Assembly: GCA_031553705.1 (NCBI GenBank)
Contig: JAVBLD010000029.1
Coordinates: 23,405 to 87,404, forward strand
DNA: 64,000 nt
Source: JAVBLD01 sp031553705
GTDB lineage: Bacteria; Bacteroidota; Bacteroidia; Bacteroidales; Marinifilaceae
Direction: 5' to 3'
Shown: positions 20,927-30,678 of the stretch, in pieces
Layout of the letters: each line of letters begins with the position of its first letter
Position numbering within the stretch: the first letter of the stretch is position 1
Notes under the pieces: model-generated
Told to the model about the DNA's origin: nothing
The model's database searches: none
What the model saw: only the letters and a program-made list of their open reading frames with translations
Translations under genes and position numbers: made by a program

Positions 20927-22009
20927 ATGATTAAGCTACTGGATAAAATCTGTTTTGTAATAAGCATTGGCTTGATGTTCGGATTATTGGGAGCCTATAC
21001 GGCGTCCTATATCAATCCGAATATCCTTATTATTCCCTCTTTGCTTGGCTTAGCTTATCCATATCTGCTTATCGGCAACATTCTGCTTTTCCTCTATTGG
21101 CTCACCCGGTGGAAAAGGACGGCCTGGGTTTCTCTGGTTATTATCCTGTGCGGGATTCCGGCCTTTATGACTTATTACGGAACAAACAGCGAACAAAAGG
21201 AACAACAGGCTTACGACCTATCCCTTATGTCTTATAACATTCATTTTTTCGATATTTACGGATGGTCAAAAGAGAAAAACACAAAAAATAAACTCTTCGA
21301 CTACCTGAACCAATTCCAGGGAGATATCGTCTGTCTTCAGGAATTTCCCGAAAATATTTCGACGCAACAAAAACAAACAATAATTAATAACCTGTCTACT
21401 TATCCTTACTTCCACATAGATGAATCAATGGCTTTCTTTTCGCGTATTCCTATTATTCGTTCCGGAAAAATCCTATTTAACAAAACTTACACCAGTTCCT
21501 GTACTTACTGCGATATTCTTGTTCCCAGAGATACGATCAGAATATATAATGTCCATCTGGAATCTTACAAAATGGGAAAACGGGAACGGCAATTCATGAA
21601 AGAACTTTCGGAAGGTTTACAAGGTAATAACATCACCCATGATATTAAAAACATTACATCCAGGTTAACAAAAGCCAATAAAAACAGAGCAAGACAAAGT
21701 GAACAAATTGTATTGCATATTCAAAAATCACCCTATAACGTTATTATATGTGGCGATTTTAACGACACCCCTTTATCTTATACCTACCGGAAAATAAAAG
21801 GGCGTTTTAAAGATAGCTTCATAGAGAAAGGGCGCGGAATAGGCAATACCTATATTGGGGAGTTTCCCTCTTTTAGAATTGACTACATACTGCATACCCC
21901 CGCATTTAAAACAATCAGCTATAAAAGAGATAACATCCTGCTATCTGATCATTATCCGGTCACAGCCAAGATTAAGATAAAAAAAGAGTGCGAGGCAAAA
22001 GCGGATTGA
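20927..22009 (+). CDS. Membrane-anchored endonuclease/exonuclease/phosphatase family protein
   Basis: 360 residues. Three N-terminal membrane helices (about 5-85) precede an EEP domain (about 98-355). The metal and catalytic motifs are visible: LSLMSYNIHFF, CLQEFPEN (Glu), NVHLES, CGDFNDTP and the closing SDHYPVTAKI (Asp-His). This DNase I-like fold occurs in nucleases and in sphingomyelinase- or inositol-phosphatase-like enzymes. The substrate cannot be told from sequence. It is the last chromosomal gene before the tRNA that hosts the prophage. Confidence 0.85.
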   Translation: MIKLLDKICFVISIGLMFGLLGAYTASYINPNILIIPSLLGLAYPYLLIGNILLFLYWLTRWKRTAWVSLVIILCGIPAFMTYYGTNSEQKEQQAYDLSLMSYNIHFFDIYGWSKEKNTKNKLFDYLNQFQGDIVCLQEFPENISTQQKQTIINNLSTYPYFHIDESMAFFSRIPIIRSGKILFNKTYTSSCTYCDILVPRDTIRIYNVHLESYKMGKRERQFMKELSEGLQGNNITHDIKNITSRLTKANKNRARQSEQIVLHIQKSPYNVIICGDFNDTPLSYTYRKIKGRFKDSFIEKGRGIGNTYIGEFPSFRIDYILHTPAFKTISYKRDNILLSDHYPVTAKIKIKKECEAKAD

Positions 22010-22028
22010 AGTTAAATACAACAATATT

Positions 22029-22058
22029 TTTGCAATTTGAAGAAATAGTATAAATTTG
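22029..22058 (+). promoter_or_regulatory. Promoter of tRNA-Ala
   Basis: A -33 TTTG (22029-22032) and a -7 TAAATTTG (22051-22058) with an 18-bp spacer, 19 bp before the tRNA 5' end. Confidence 0.65.
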
Positions 22059-22076
22059 CAGCATAAAGAATATAAC

Positions 22077-22150
<74 letters not shown>

Positions 22151-22160
22151 CAAATAGAGG

Positions 22161-22189
22161 TTATAATACACATTATCAGTGTATTATAA
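22161..22189 (+). promoter_or_regulatory. Conserved hairpin in the integrase leader
   Basis: Eleven-bp perfect arms (TTATAATACAC at 22161-22171 and its complement at 22179-22189) with a 7-nt loop, between attL and the integrase start. A hairpin at the same place before the second integrase (63574-63598) has different arms that still pair, which points to selection on the structure. Confidence 0.6.
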
Positions 22190-22271
22190 TTTCGGTTCTG
22201 CAAAATAGCGTTTCTATTCATATTTGCCTCCTTTTTTTCGTTGGGGAACTGAAAACTAAAAGGCAAAAAAA

Positions 22272-23486
22272 ATGGAAACAAAAATTGCAACAAAGCCATA
22301 TTTAGTTGAGTCTCCCAAAGGATGGTATATTTATCTATCAGTGCGGGATCCTCGGACGGGAAAGATGTATCCGAAGAAAATCGAAAAAGGATTCGCGGCT
22401 TGTTTAAATGCTGCTGAGAAAAGGATTCACGCCCAAAAACTTATCAAAGAATACACGCAAAAAATCAAAAACGGATGGGTCCCTTGGCGGGATGAAGCTT
22501 CGATATATGAGGATGAAGTAAATTATCATCGGGAGAATATTACGTACAGCAAAAAAAGGAAAGCAGCTAGCACAGTCCGGAGATTATTGTCCGATTTTCT
22601 TAGTATAAAGAAGACGGAATTAAAGAAAAAATCATACCTGACGTATCAATCCAAGGTTAGAATTTTTAATCAATTTATAGACAGAAAAAACTATTCTGAG
22701 TACGACATTACAATGATTAGTAATAAAATAATTCTTGACTTTTTCGATTTTCTTATTACTACAAAAGGCCTCGATAAAACGTCGATCAAAAATTATAAAA
22801 CCATACTATCCTGCTTTTTTAATTATCTGTTAAAAAGGAAACTGATACTAAAAACACCTATTTACGATATCCCAAAGGCAAGGAAAATTAAAGATCACGC
22901 TCCGCGTCCGATCCTTCAGGATGATTTGAAACTTTTATTAAGTACTATCGAAAAAAAAGACCCTCAGCTTTACCTTGCATGCCTGATGCAGTTTTTTTGT
23001 GCGATCCGTCCGGGAGTTGAATTAAGGCTATTAAAAATAAAACACATAGACTTCTGGTCGCAAGTAATAAATATTAATATGCTGGATGCAAAAGTAGAGC
23101 AAGAGCGCACAATAAACATACCTGATCAGCTTTTGCAGCTTATTACAAAGACGTACAAACTGCAAAACTATAATAAAGAGATGTATATATTCTCACAGGA
23201 TCAAAAGCCCGGCGACACACCACTCGGAATTAATAATTTTCGCATGCGATTTAATTACTTCAGAGATAATCTCGAATTAAGTAAAGATTATAAATTTTAC
23301 TCATTAAAACATACCGGTGCCGGAATGCTACTTGACACGGGCCAAATAACAATCAAGGACCTGCAGGAACACCTGGGACACACAGACATTAACAGTACAT
23401 TTCACTATATACGAAAGTATAAAGGAAATACTACTAACAAGATTCGCGAAAATTTTCCTAATCCGTACGACACATTTAAAGTTTAG
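22272..23486 (+). CDS. int: Phage integrase (tyrosine recombinase)
   Basis: 404 residues. It has an N-terminal arm-binding domain (METKIATKPYLVESPKGWYI), a SAM-like core-binding domain (about 110-210) and a catalytic domain (about 215-400). Active-site features are Arg in CAIRPGVELRLL, a Lys in SLKHTGAG where the second Arg box is usually LRHT, LGHTDINSTF, and the nucleophile Tyr in HYIRKY. It sits beside attL and reads into the element, as expected for the integrase acting on tRNA-Ala. A truncated homologue with 55 of 61 identical N-terminal residues lies beyond attR. Confidence 0.93.
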   Translation: METKIATKPYLVESPKGWYIYLSVRDPRTGKMYPKKIEKGFAACLNAAEKRIHAQKLIKEYTQKIKNGWVPWRDEASIYEDEVNYHRENITYSKKRKAASTVRRLLSDFLSIKKTELKKKSYLTYQSKVRIFNQFIDRKNYSEYDITMISNKIILDFFDFLITTKGLDKTSIKNYKTILSCFFNYLLKRKLILKTPIYDIPKARKIKDHAPRPILQDDLKLLLSTIEKKDPQLYLACLMQFFCAIRPGVELRLLKIKHIDFWSQVININMLDAKVEQERTINIPDQLLQLITKTYKLQNYNKEMYIFSQDQKPGDTPLGINNFRMRFNYFRDNLELSKDYKFYSLKHTGAGMLLDTGQITIKDLQEHLGHTDINSTFHYIRKYKGNTTNKIRENFPNPYDTFKV

Positions 23487-23496
23487 TCACTTTAAA

Positions 23497-23727
23497 TCAG
23501 GATTCAATGTATTCATTCAATAATCCTTTCTTCTCAATAAAACTGTATGCATGCAATTTAGCAGCAGTTTCCTTAATGCAAATCCGGGCGACAATTCTCA
23601 GAGGTTTAGTTAAGAGTTTTTTATACTCTCTAGTAATGTTGGTTTTAAAATTTGCGTGGCATTTGGATAAGTCGCTAGAACTTTTCTGTTCTGTTGACGT
23701 AAACTCGGTTGTTTTAGATGGTCGCAT
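23497..23727 (-). CDS. Possible small basic protein
   Basis: 76 residues, basic, with the Lys/Arg-rich middle NITREYKKLLTKPLRIVAR; no family recognised. It is convergent with int, 10 bp apart. The start ATG lies only about 20 nt downstream of the strong minus-strand terminator at 23749, and no promoter fits in between, so expression would need read-through. It may not be a real gene. Confidence 0.35.
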   Translation of the reverse strand: MRPSKTTEFTSTEQKSSSDLSKCHANFKTNITREYKKLLTKPLRIVARICIKETAAKLHAYSFIEKKGLLNEYIES

Positions 23728-23748
23728 GATTTTAGCTGTTTAGTATAT

Positions 23749-23826
23749 AAAAAAATAGCGATGAACTAACCCAGTTTGCTAACCTCATGCGAAGGCGACG
23801 CTTTGCGTCACTGGGGGTTCATCGCT
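23749..23826 (-). terminator. Large branched terminator at the end of the late operon
   Basis: The outer arms (AGCGATGAAC at 23757-23766 and complement at 23817-23826) enclose a second stem (CCCAGT 770-775 with ACTGGG 810-815) and an inner hairpin GACGC-TTT-GCGTC (23797-23809). On the minus strand the structure is followed by seven Ts. It lies downstream of the lysis genes. Confidence 0.8.
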
Positions 23827-23988
23827 TTATTTAATTTCCTAATTTACAAAGACATCATCACACACACATAGAATAATGTGTGTAGCACCATCGCACAAAG
23901 TTAGCACTACAATAATACATAAAAGATATTAATATCCTATTATATTATTGAAAAAACATAACCTGATCAGAATGATTTAACAAATCAC

Positions 23989-24561
23989 TCATTTGCGGAG
24001 TTCGATATATTTTGTATAAACTATCTTATTGTAAGGATTTTGAGATAATATCTCCTGACGAATTGCTTTTGTGCCGTATCGGATAAACCATAGCTTCCGA
24101 GGTACCCGGTGAACGACTTGTATAATTGTATCACGACATAGGATGGAACCGGTAAAGACAGAGCGATTGAAGCATCCGGAGAAATCGATCCAGGGGTCTC
24201 GGAATTCGATACATTTTAAGGTATCGGTTTTAAAAATGCTATCCCTGACGGTTACTTCAATTGGGATAAAGGTTTCAGTGTGGGTTTGCGAGACACTTTG
24301 TAAACGTCTTATCTTTATGTTCAGTTCTTCGATCTTCTTTACCAAGTCGGATTCGTAGGTTTTGAACTCGGATTTTTCGAGTTTTAATCGTTCGACGGAT
24401 GCGGCATTTTTACCGCTTTCAGTTTTGTAAAACTCAATATCAGACATTAGGGCGCGTTGATTATCTGACAAACGGATATTATCCGTCTTAAGGCTTTTTA
24501 CGCGAAATATCAAGACCCCAATGATGCATATCAGAGCAATGATTATATATATCTTTTTCAT
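23989..24561 (-). CDS. Rz-like membrane-anchored coiled-coil protein (putative i-spanin)
   Basis: 190 residues. An N-terminal membrane helix (IYIIIALICIIGVLIFRV, about 4-21) is followed by a coiled coil (about 22-90) and a C-terminal domain with CIEFRDPWIDFSGCF. It overlaps the endolysin gene by 4 bp and is the last gene of the lysis cassette. Topology and position match inner-membrane spanins, which connect to the outer membrane in the last lysis step. No separate outer-membrane lipoprotein spanin was seen. The family looks like the one common in Bacteroides prophages; the role is inferred from topology and context. Confidence 0.7.
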   Translation of the reverse strand: MKKIYIIIALICIIGVLIFRVKSLKTDNIRLSDNQRALMSDIEFYKTESGKNAASVERLKLEKSEFKTYESDLVKKIEELNIKIRRLQSVSQTHTETFIPIEVTVRDSIFKTDTLKCIEFRDPWIDFSGCFNRSVFTGSILCRDTIIQVVHRVPRKLWFIRYGTKAIRQEILSQNPYNKIVYTKYIELRK

Positions 24562-24965
24562 GATGATTTCCAGATTTTAAGTTCTTGCTGCCGGTTCCAT
24601 CCGTAACGAAAACTGACGTGAATCCACGAAAAATCATATTCGTCGATGAGTTGATCAAATTCACAATTCTCTTTTATGAGGTTGTAAATCTTTACATTTT
24701 CTTCCTTTGATCCACCGGTGATGTCAGCAGCTTCGCCAAGCGTGTGTTGACTGGTCGGAGCACCTCCAATGGCTTTGTTCAGTTCCGGACACCGGTAACC
24801 GCTATTAACCCGGATAGGTTTACCATAATGCTCCCGGACTGGATCAAGTACATACTTCACTAATGCGGATAAATTATCTATTGCATTATCTGTCGGTATG
24901 TTTTTAATTTTCAGTTGCTCGGCTTTGTCACTTTGACAAAGTTCGGCGATTGTAAAGTACTTCAT
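24558..24965 (-). CDS. Endolysin, peptidase M15 type
   Basis: 135 residues. Peptidase M15 (DD-carboxypeptidase-like) motifs are SGYRCPELNKAIGG (about 57-70), SQHTLGEAADI with metal His and Asp (about 74-84), and WIHVSF near the C-terminus with the last metal His. Such phage enzymes cut peptide cross-links in peptidoglycan. No signal peptide is seen, so release depends on the adjacent holin. It lies between the holin and Rz-like genes. Confidence 0.9.
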   Translation of the reverse strand: MKYFTIAELCQSDKAEQLKIKNIPTDNAIDNLSALVKYVLDPVREHYGKPIRVNSGYRCPELNKAIGGAPTSQHTLGEAADITGGSKEENVKIYNLIKENCEFDQLIDEYDFSWIHVSFRYGWNRQQELKIWKSS

Positions 24966-24977
24966 ATTGTCTCTATT

Positions 24978-25412
24978 TTATTCTTTTTGATTTTCATCAA
25001 TACATTGCTCGACCTCCGGACGACGGAATAACTTAAAGATGTTTATTCTTTTTTTAATGCCACGCGCTTCAAAGTAGTTATTATAGCAGCTATTGACTTC
25101 TATTACATAGATGATAAGTAGCATCAGAGTCGCTAAAATTGGAATACCCAAAATCTCTCCGAAGGATTCACCAAACAGTCCGGATAATGTTATCCAGCAG
25201 ATATAATCAACGATTTTATTAAAGGTCCGACGAATGGCCCTTGAGGTTCTGACTTCTTCACCTCTAACACGGGCCTTGGCTACTCCAAACCGATAGTCGA
25301 TAATTATAAGCACAAATCCAAGCACGCAAAAAGGAAGTAACTTACCGTAGAACTCAATGAAAGGAGCTAAAGCGGTAGTCATAACGCCGTTGATGATGTT
25401 TCTTTCCTGCAT
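24978..25412 (-). CDS. Phage holin
   Basis: 144 residues from ATG 25412, which overlaps the upstream stop as TGATG; a start at 25436 is less likely. About three hydrophobic segments are seen (LPFCVLGFVLIIIDY, DYICWITLSGLFGESF, ILATLMLLIIYVIEV), with a charged loop between and a charged tail. Layout and the F-x-D-Y..G..KA pattern resemble the toxin-secretion/phage-lysis holin family. It would permeabilise the inner membrane for the endolysin encoded 12 bp downstream. Confidence 0.8.
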   Translation of the reverse strand: MQERNIINGVMTTALAPFIEFYGKLLPFCVLGFVLIIIDYRFGVAKARVRGEEVRTSRAIRRTFNKIVDYICWITLSGLFGESFGEILGIPILATLMLLIIYVIEVNSCYNNYFEARGIKKRINIFKLFRRPEVEQCIDENQKE

Positions 25413-25720
25413 CACATTTCTCTTATTTTCATACACAAATCGAAGATTCGCATTGTGATTTTTTTACTGTCATCCAGGTCTTTGATTTGTTTTTTCAACA
25501 GATCAATTTCTGATCGCTCAAAATTTATTTCGACACCGGAGTCTTTCGACTGATTCCAGGTAACGGTTGTTCCGTCTTGGGTTATGTCTAAATCTGTGAC
25601 ATCTTTAGCCGTAATAGCGACCTTGTCTGAGATAGATTTTACAAGAATCATATCGACCATCCCCCCCTGAGTGGGGAGGAGTTCGGGGATGATAATCCGA
25701 TCTTTAACTGTTAACTTCAT
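25412..25720 (-). CDS. Phage protein, unknown (pre-holin)
   Basis: About 102 residues from ATG 25720 (MKLTVKDRIIIPELLPTQGG), a start within the end of the upstream gene. The N-terminal half is beta-rich and the C-terminal half helical (ERSEIDLLKKQIKDLDDSKK). The stop overlaps the holin start. Position between tail fibre and lysis genes is seen in many Bacteroides prophages. No function can be assigned. Confidence 0.65.
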   Translation of the reverse strand: MKLTVKDRIIIPELLPTQGGMVDMILVKSISDKVAITAKDVTDLDITQDGTTVTWNQSKDSGVEINFERSEIDLLKKQIKDLDDSKKITMRIFDLCMKIREM

Positions 25721-25994
25721 CGAATTCGGTTTCAATTTGATTAAACATGTCGATAGCTTCTGTAACAACTTCCTGCAGGAATGAAACAGGAACGTTCACT
25801 CCGTTACAGCTGTCGAAATTTCCGGTTTTGGTATTATAATTTGCATTCAGGTGCATCTGGCCGGACGTTTTATCCTCTTTTATAATCGCTCCGGAGGCGG
25901 TAATATTTATGACTGCCGGTAGTTTGCCTTTTTCAAATTCGGCAGAAAGATTCACAGAGATGCCCTGTATTGTAACTTGTTTTTTTGCACTCAT
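25704..25994 (-). CDS. Phage protein, unknown
   Basis: 96 residues from ATG 25994 (MSAKKQVTIQGISVNLSAEF). Predicted mostly beta, with an acidic helical C-terminus (EAIDMFNQIETEFDEVNS). It lies 39 bp downstream of the large tail gene and overlaps the next gene by 17 bp, so it belongs to the late operon. No domain recognised. Confidence 0.65.
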   Translation of the reverse strand: MSAKKQVTIQGISVNLSAEFEKGKLPAVINITASGAIIKEDKTSGQMHLNANYNTKTGNFDSCNGVNVPVSFLQEVVTEAIDMFNQIETEFDEVNS

Positions 25995-26033
25995 AAAGTA
26001 ATTCATAACATTCTATTTTTAAGATTATACACT

Positions 26034-29000
26034 CTATTTTCGGTAAGTGAGACAACTCCAGATAACAGTACCGGTTAGGGTACCGTCCGGGTATTTGGTA
26101 GCTGTGCAGGCAAATTGATGTACACCGCCATACCATTTAAAAAATGTTGGAGGATCATATTCCGCACCTCCGGCACTTGCGGCAGGACAGGTAGCGATGT
26201 AATAACTATTTTCTGTCTTGACTCCTGTCCAGAAAAGTTTACTAATTGATGTGATCGGCATTATCATATTGTTGAAGATGTTAACGACTTTCCCATCATA
26301 TGCAACATCGTTAGGCAGCACGATAATATAACCCTGACCAGATGCGTCAATATTTAGGTCATTCTGAAGTTTGTATAGATAACCCGTTAAGGTATTATCA
26401 TACCCTAGATAAGTAGCGTCTGACTGATCGATGGTTTTAAAAGGCAATTGCAGGTAACCGGCGAAGACACCGCCTTTGGCGTTTATTATGCCTTCGATTT
26501 CAACATCTTTTGCTACGAGTTTACCGTTTTTATCAACTTTAAATATACCTCCGTTGATCGTAAATATATCGTTGCCAGCTCCGAAGAAACTAATTTGATC
26601 ACCAGTTAAGTTCCTAAAGATAGTTGCACCGGTTATTTCAATCAGTTCAGGCCTTAACTTTAAACCGGTAAAGATATCCCCCCGAGAGACTTTAAGTGAT
26701 ATTTCGTCAGCGAGCTGAATGATTTGAGATTTAGCTTCGATTACTTGCGTAAGTGCATTTTCGCCGGCAGATAGATCAAATACACTGGCATAGGCAAGAT
26801 ACCAAATAACCGGATTTGCGGGGGTACCGGCTGTGCCGGTTAAATAGAAATACATTGTAGTGTCGAAGCCTCCGGTTGCACCGCACTTTACTACATATAT
26901 ATATTCTTCCCATTTACCGGTACCTTGATACTCAGTCGCCCATGTATATAAGGGATTATCTCCCGTTGGATTGGTACCGAAATTTAAAATATAACCTGCC
27001 GGAATTTTTGCGACGAAACGACATATTAAAATCGCATTTGCGCGGGTTGGGGTTGCGAAACAAAATCCGCCAAGACCGGGTAATACCGGCCCGGTGTTGA
27101 TAATTTCGACATTGAATCCTGAATCTGTTACAGGGCTGTCAGAGAGTTTGGGAATCCAATTAAGCGTGAGATCTGAATTACCTAAGTTATTGTATGCTCG
27201 TAATCCATTAAATGAAGTTTTAAAAGTCGGATCTGTATATAACATTTTACCAGCGCTCCAACTCCGTCCAAGCGTTTTGATATCCGCTTCAGAGGCGATA
27301 TCTTCGAGCGCTTTTGACCAGTCTGTCGGCTTGTTACCTTTCTCTATTTTAAACCATTTGAAATAGAATTCTCCGGCACAATACGCAAAACTGAAATGGG
27401 GAGAAAAACCGCCTGCCCGATATTTTGTAATTAAAGATATCTGGGAATATTGGCTACTCATTACCCCGGTTAAAGCTTGGTAAGACATAGTTCCATTTAA
27501 ATAGAATAGAGGTATGTTATTCGAATTAGGTGATCTTGCATAGCAAGAGATTACGACATCATCTCCATCCTTAAGAATTTCAGTGTTTAAAATATTATCT
27601 GCGAAAAAGAGAGCTACCGGACCTCCGTTTCCGGGTTGAGCAATAACCTTTAATTCTTCATTTTCGATCGAAACCGTCAATCCGGATTGATGATTATAAT
27701 TGGTCGGGCACGCAGAATTTAAAAGTAGATTTCGTCCGCCAAATTGAACGTTATTAATTGCAGAAGTTACAGTTTGTGTTATTTGACCAGGTATTAAGGA
27801 TATGGAACTTTCGGTTTGACCTACACGGTTGTTTAAGGCGTCAAAATCCGATCTTCTAGTATAAAGAGAAAGTTGACCGGAGAGGACATCAATACCGCTT
27901 TGTAATTCTATTTTTGTTACTTGTAGTTCGGAAACAGTATCTTCAGGAGCCGGAGACCAGTCAACCGCTTTATTACCTTTAAATACGCCAGCAGCATAAA
28001 AACGCCAGGTACCGGAGATTGTATTTATACCAAAAGCACCATCACCTATGCTTTCTTCACTCTTAAATGTACAATGACACATAAACCAACCATCACCTAA
28101 GTCGATTTTATGTCCAACAGATGATAGTATGTTAAAAGTTTGGGGCCAACCGCCAAAATACCAGTGTCCTCCCTGATCAATAGGTTTACAAATAACAATA
28201 AAGACTAGATCTGAATTCGCCAAAGCGGAACGATCGGATAATTCGAAATATTTTTCAAATTCACCACCACCTTCCGGACGCGAGTACTCGACTACAGTTC
28301 CGAATTTGCTATCATTTACTACACTAACGATGCCGCCCATTCCGTGCCAATTATCTAAATTGTCCAATCTGGACTTTAATAAATAATTCCTTGTACCTAT
28401 GCGCATATAGTCAAGAATAGTCGTAACAGTCTGTGTAATCTGACCGGGGATAGCGCTTACCGTAGTTTGTAATGATGTGATTTGTCCGGTTTGGGCGGAG
28501 AGTTGGCCTTCAGTATTGTCGAGGCGGCCGCCGATCGCGGCGAGTTGTACTGTTTGTTCGCCAAGTTTTGAGCCGATATCTTCGCCGGTTTCTAACTGGA
28601 AGGAACCCCGGATATGGGCGCCTTTCTTGCCTCCGTGTTTTCCGATCCAGCTTCCTTCTTTTCCGTCTAATGAAAAGCTGTTAATTCCGAAATAGGTGAC
28701 AATACCGACCTCTCCGTTAACAGAAGAGATCAGAACGGCGTCCTGCCGATTTGCGTCGCTACGGTGTCCGAGCTGTACCAGGTCGTCGCCCGGTTCCGGG
28801 ATTCCGGCGCCGTCTTTGTCGGTCTTGGAAAGGTTTATATAATCAGGGCCAACTGAGGTAACCCGGGACCAAAGATATTTTGTGGAGGATCCGGTAAAGT
28901 TTTGTAGACGGGCTTGGTCGTTCTCGATAAATTCGTTCGGGATATTTCCGTTGTCACTTTCAAAAAAACATTTCCAGTAGCTACCGCCATCCGTCACTTT

Positions 29001-30632
29001 CGATATTTTCATACTTGCAGGTGATAGGATAAGAATACCGCCTTGGTGCCTGATTTTCTGGATCGCCATTTCCAGAACGAACATGATCTTCCGGACCAGA
29101 AGGTTGTCGGTTTGAACTTCGTTTTCGTTTATGACACCGACACCGGCGCCCAAGGGACCAGCGGCAAAATTTGGAGTATGGAGGAGAGCCGTGATGACAG
29201 AGGCAAAAGTTACAGGACTATTTGTCCTAACAGCCTGATTTAAGTAATCGGCGAAGCTGTGGTTTTCCCACTTTTCCGCGTTATTGGCTTCGTTTGCTTT
29301 ATCGGAATAACCGGCATTTATCTTTTGGTCCAGGAATTTTAAATAGAGTTCATCCCGGACCAATTCCGTTTTTTCCCAATAGTCTGCAAGGTTGATCTGG
29401 CCGTGGATTGTTTCGACGGATTGACCTATTACATATTGTAAAATTGCAGCGATAGATATCTTGCGCCACATTTCCTCAAACGCGAACTGAACCGGTAATA
29501 ACAGATCGTTTGCGATCGTAGCCGCCGGAAATTCAGCCAGTCGGGGAGCTAAAAAAAAAAGGTTGTCGAGCTGGGGGAATTCTAACAATTCCGGGAGGGC
29601 TTCCTGGTTCCGGATAATATTACTATACCGGCTTTGTTTAGCATAGCGGAATTCAAAACTAAAGCTATTCAGCGCCTTCAATTCAAATTTGTTTTCAGAC
29701 TCTTCGATATAGATCCGTTTAAAAGAATCCGTAACGTGATAACGCTGTTTGGATAGAAAGAATTCCCGGAGCCAGTGGGCGTGATCTATCGTAGGTACAA
29801 ATCCGGAATTTTGTTCATATATAATTGAAAAATCAATATCACTATCCAAAGAGGTTTCGTCCTTGGTAGCGATGATTCCGGAAGTATTAATCCCTTCGAT
29901 AAGTTGCCCGGTAAAAACAACGGTGTCAAAGCCGCCCAAGGTATTTTCAAAAACATAGACCTGTTCGTTGCCGGCAGAAGGAGTAAGGATATAACGCTGT
30001 ATATAGCTTAACCGGCCATCAAAAACGTTCTCAACCCAAACGTCATAATAGCCGACTTGTTTTTCAAACAAACTGTTGATATGGGCAAAAGAGACATTGA
30101 GTGTAACAAAGGTATATAGGGCGATATTAGTAATATCTTTGGTCTCGGTTGTATTATCGGCAAAATATGCTTTTACCTTCACATTTGAGCCGCTTCCGGC
30201 CGTCGCAAAATAACTGAGATACTCCGGTTGATGACGGGTTACAAACTTGATTTGAGGCTGGAAAGTGAGCCAGTTCGAACGCAGGAATAAAAATAGATCC
30301 TCTGTATTATTATCGAGCCCTCCTTTTATTACATTAAACCGGAAACTTGTATGATAGAACGGTTCGGAAACCTCTGCCGAAATCTCCTTTACAGCGTTCC
30401 TTTGTACAAAAATGTCGCTATCGGGTATTTCGATCGACAGGATCTGGTCAAAAAGATTTCGGAGCGATATCTTTACCTGATTACCTGATGCCGTATATTG
30501 TTCATTTACCAAGGTCGCGTCATCGACGTTTAATTTTAGTGTAACCGTTAAATCACTAACGATAACAACATCCTTTATATTACCACTAAAATTAAAATCA
30601 CCGGGATACTGAATAATTTCCATTTCGTTCAA
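26034..30632 (-). CDS. Large tail-tip/tail-fibre protein
   Basis: 1532 residues. The N-terminal about 650 residues look like a baseplate or tail-tip module. The middle has a coiled stretch (EQTVQLAAIGGRLDNTEGQL) and at least two repeated modules that open with IPGQITQTVT (about 727 and 949), continue with a G-x-RN-LL motif and a jelly-roll-like carbohydrate-binding domain, and close with DWS.A.ED..SE. The C-terminal about 300 residues are beta-rich. It lies after the tape measure and a second tail gene, as expected for a receptor-binding or tail-tip protein. Host-glycan binding by the repeats is inferred. Confidence 0.78.
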   Translation of the reverse strand: MNEMEIIQYPGDFNFSGNIKDVVIVSDLTVTLKLNVDDATLVNEQYTASGNQVKISLRNLFDQILSIEIPDSDIFVQRNAVKEISAEVSEPFYHTSFRFNVIKGGLDNNTEDLFLFLRSNWLTFQPQIKFVTRHQPEYLSYFATAGSGSNVKVKAYFADNTTETKDITNIALYTFVTLNVSFAHINSLFEKQVGYYDVWVENVFDGRLSYIQRYILTPSAGNEQVYVFENTLGGFDTVVFTGQLIEGINTSGIIATKDETSLDSDIDFSIIYEQNSGFVPTIDHAHWLREFFLSKQRYHVTDSFKRIYIEESENKFELKALNSFSFEFRYAKQSRYSNIIRNQEALPELLEFPQLDNLFFLAPRLAEFPAATIANDLLLPVQFAFEEMWRKISIAAILQYVIGQSVETIHGQINLADYWEKTELVRDELYLKFLDQKINAGYSDKANEANNAEKWENHSFADYLNQAVRTNSPVTFASVITALLHTPNFAAGPLGAGVGVINENEVQTDNLLVRKIMFVLEMAIQKIRHQGGILILSPASMKISKVTDGGSYWKCFFESDNGNIPNEFIENDQARLQNFTGSSTKYLWSRVTSVGPDYINLSKTDKDGAGIPEPGDDLVQLGHRSDANRQDAVLISSVNGEVGIVTYFGINSFSLDGKEGSWIGKHGGKKGAHIRGSFQLETGEDIGSKLGEQTVQLAAIGGRLDNTEGQLSAQTGQITSLQTTVSAIPGQITQTVTTILDYMRIGTRNYLLKSRLDNLDNWHGMGGIVSVVNDSKFGTVVEYSRPEGGGEFEKYFELSDRSALANSDLVFIVICKPIDQGGHWYFGGWPQTFNILSSVGHKIDLGDGWFMCHCTFKSEESIGDGAFGINTISGTWRFYAAGVFKGNKAVDWSPAPEDTVSELQVTKIELQSGIDVLSGQLSLYTRRSDFDALNNRVGQTESSISLIPGQITQTVTSAINNVQFGGRNLLLNSACPTNYNHQSGLTVSIENEELKVIAQPGNGGPVALFFADNILNTEILKDGDDVVISCYARSPNSNNIPLFYLNGTMSYQALTGVMSSQYSQISLITKYRAGGFSPHFSFAYCAGEFYFKWFKIEKGNKPTDWSKALEDIASEADIKTLGRSWSAGKMLYTDPTFKTSFNGLRAYNNLGNSDLTLNWIPKLSDSPVTDSGFNVEIINTGPVLPGLGGFCFATPTRANAILICRFVAKIPAGYILNFGTNPTGDNPLYTWATEYQGTGKWEEYIYVVKCGATGGFDTTMYFYLTGTAGTPANPVIWYLAYASVFDLSAGENALTQVIEAKSQIIQLADEISLKVSRGDIFTGLKLRPELIEITGATIFRNLTGDQISFFGAGNDIFTINGGIFKVDKNGKLVAKDVEIEGIINAKGGVFAGYLQLPFKTIDQSDATYLGYDNTLTGYLYKLQNDLNIDASGQGYIIVLPNDVAYDGKVVNIFNNMIMPITSISKLFWTGVKTENSYYIATCPAASAGGAEYDPPTFFKWYGGVHQFACTATKYPDGTLTGTVIWSCLTYRK

Positions 30633-30678
30633 TTTTTCACTAAAATATAAAGTACTGGAACAGGACTAAAGGACAATA

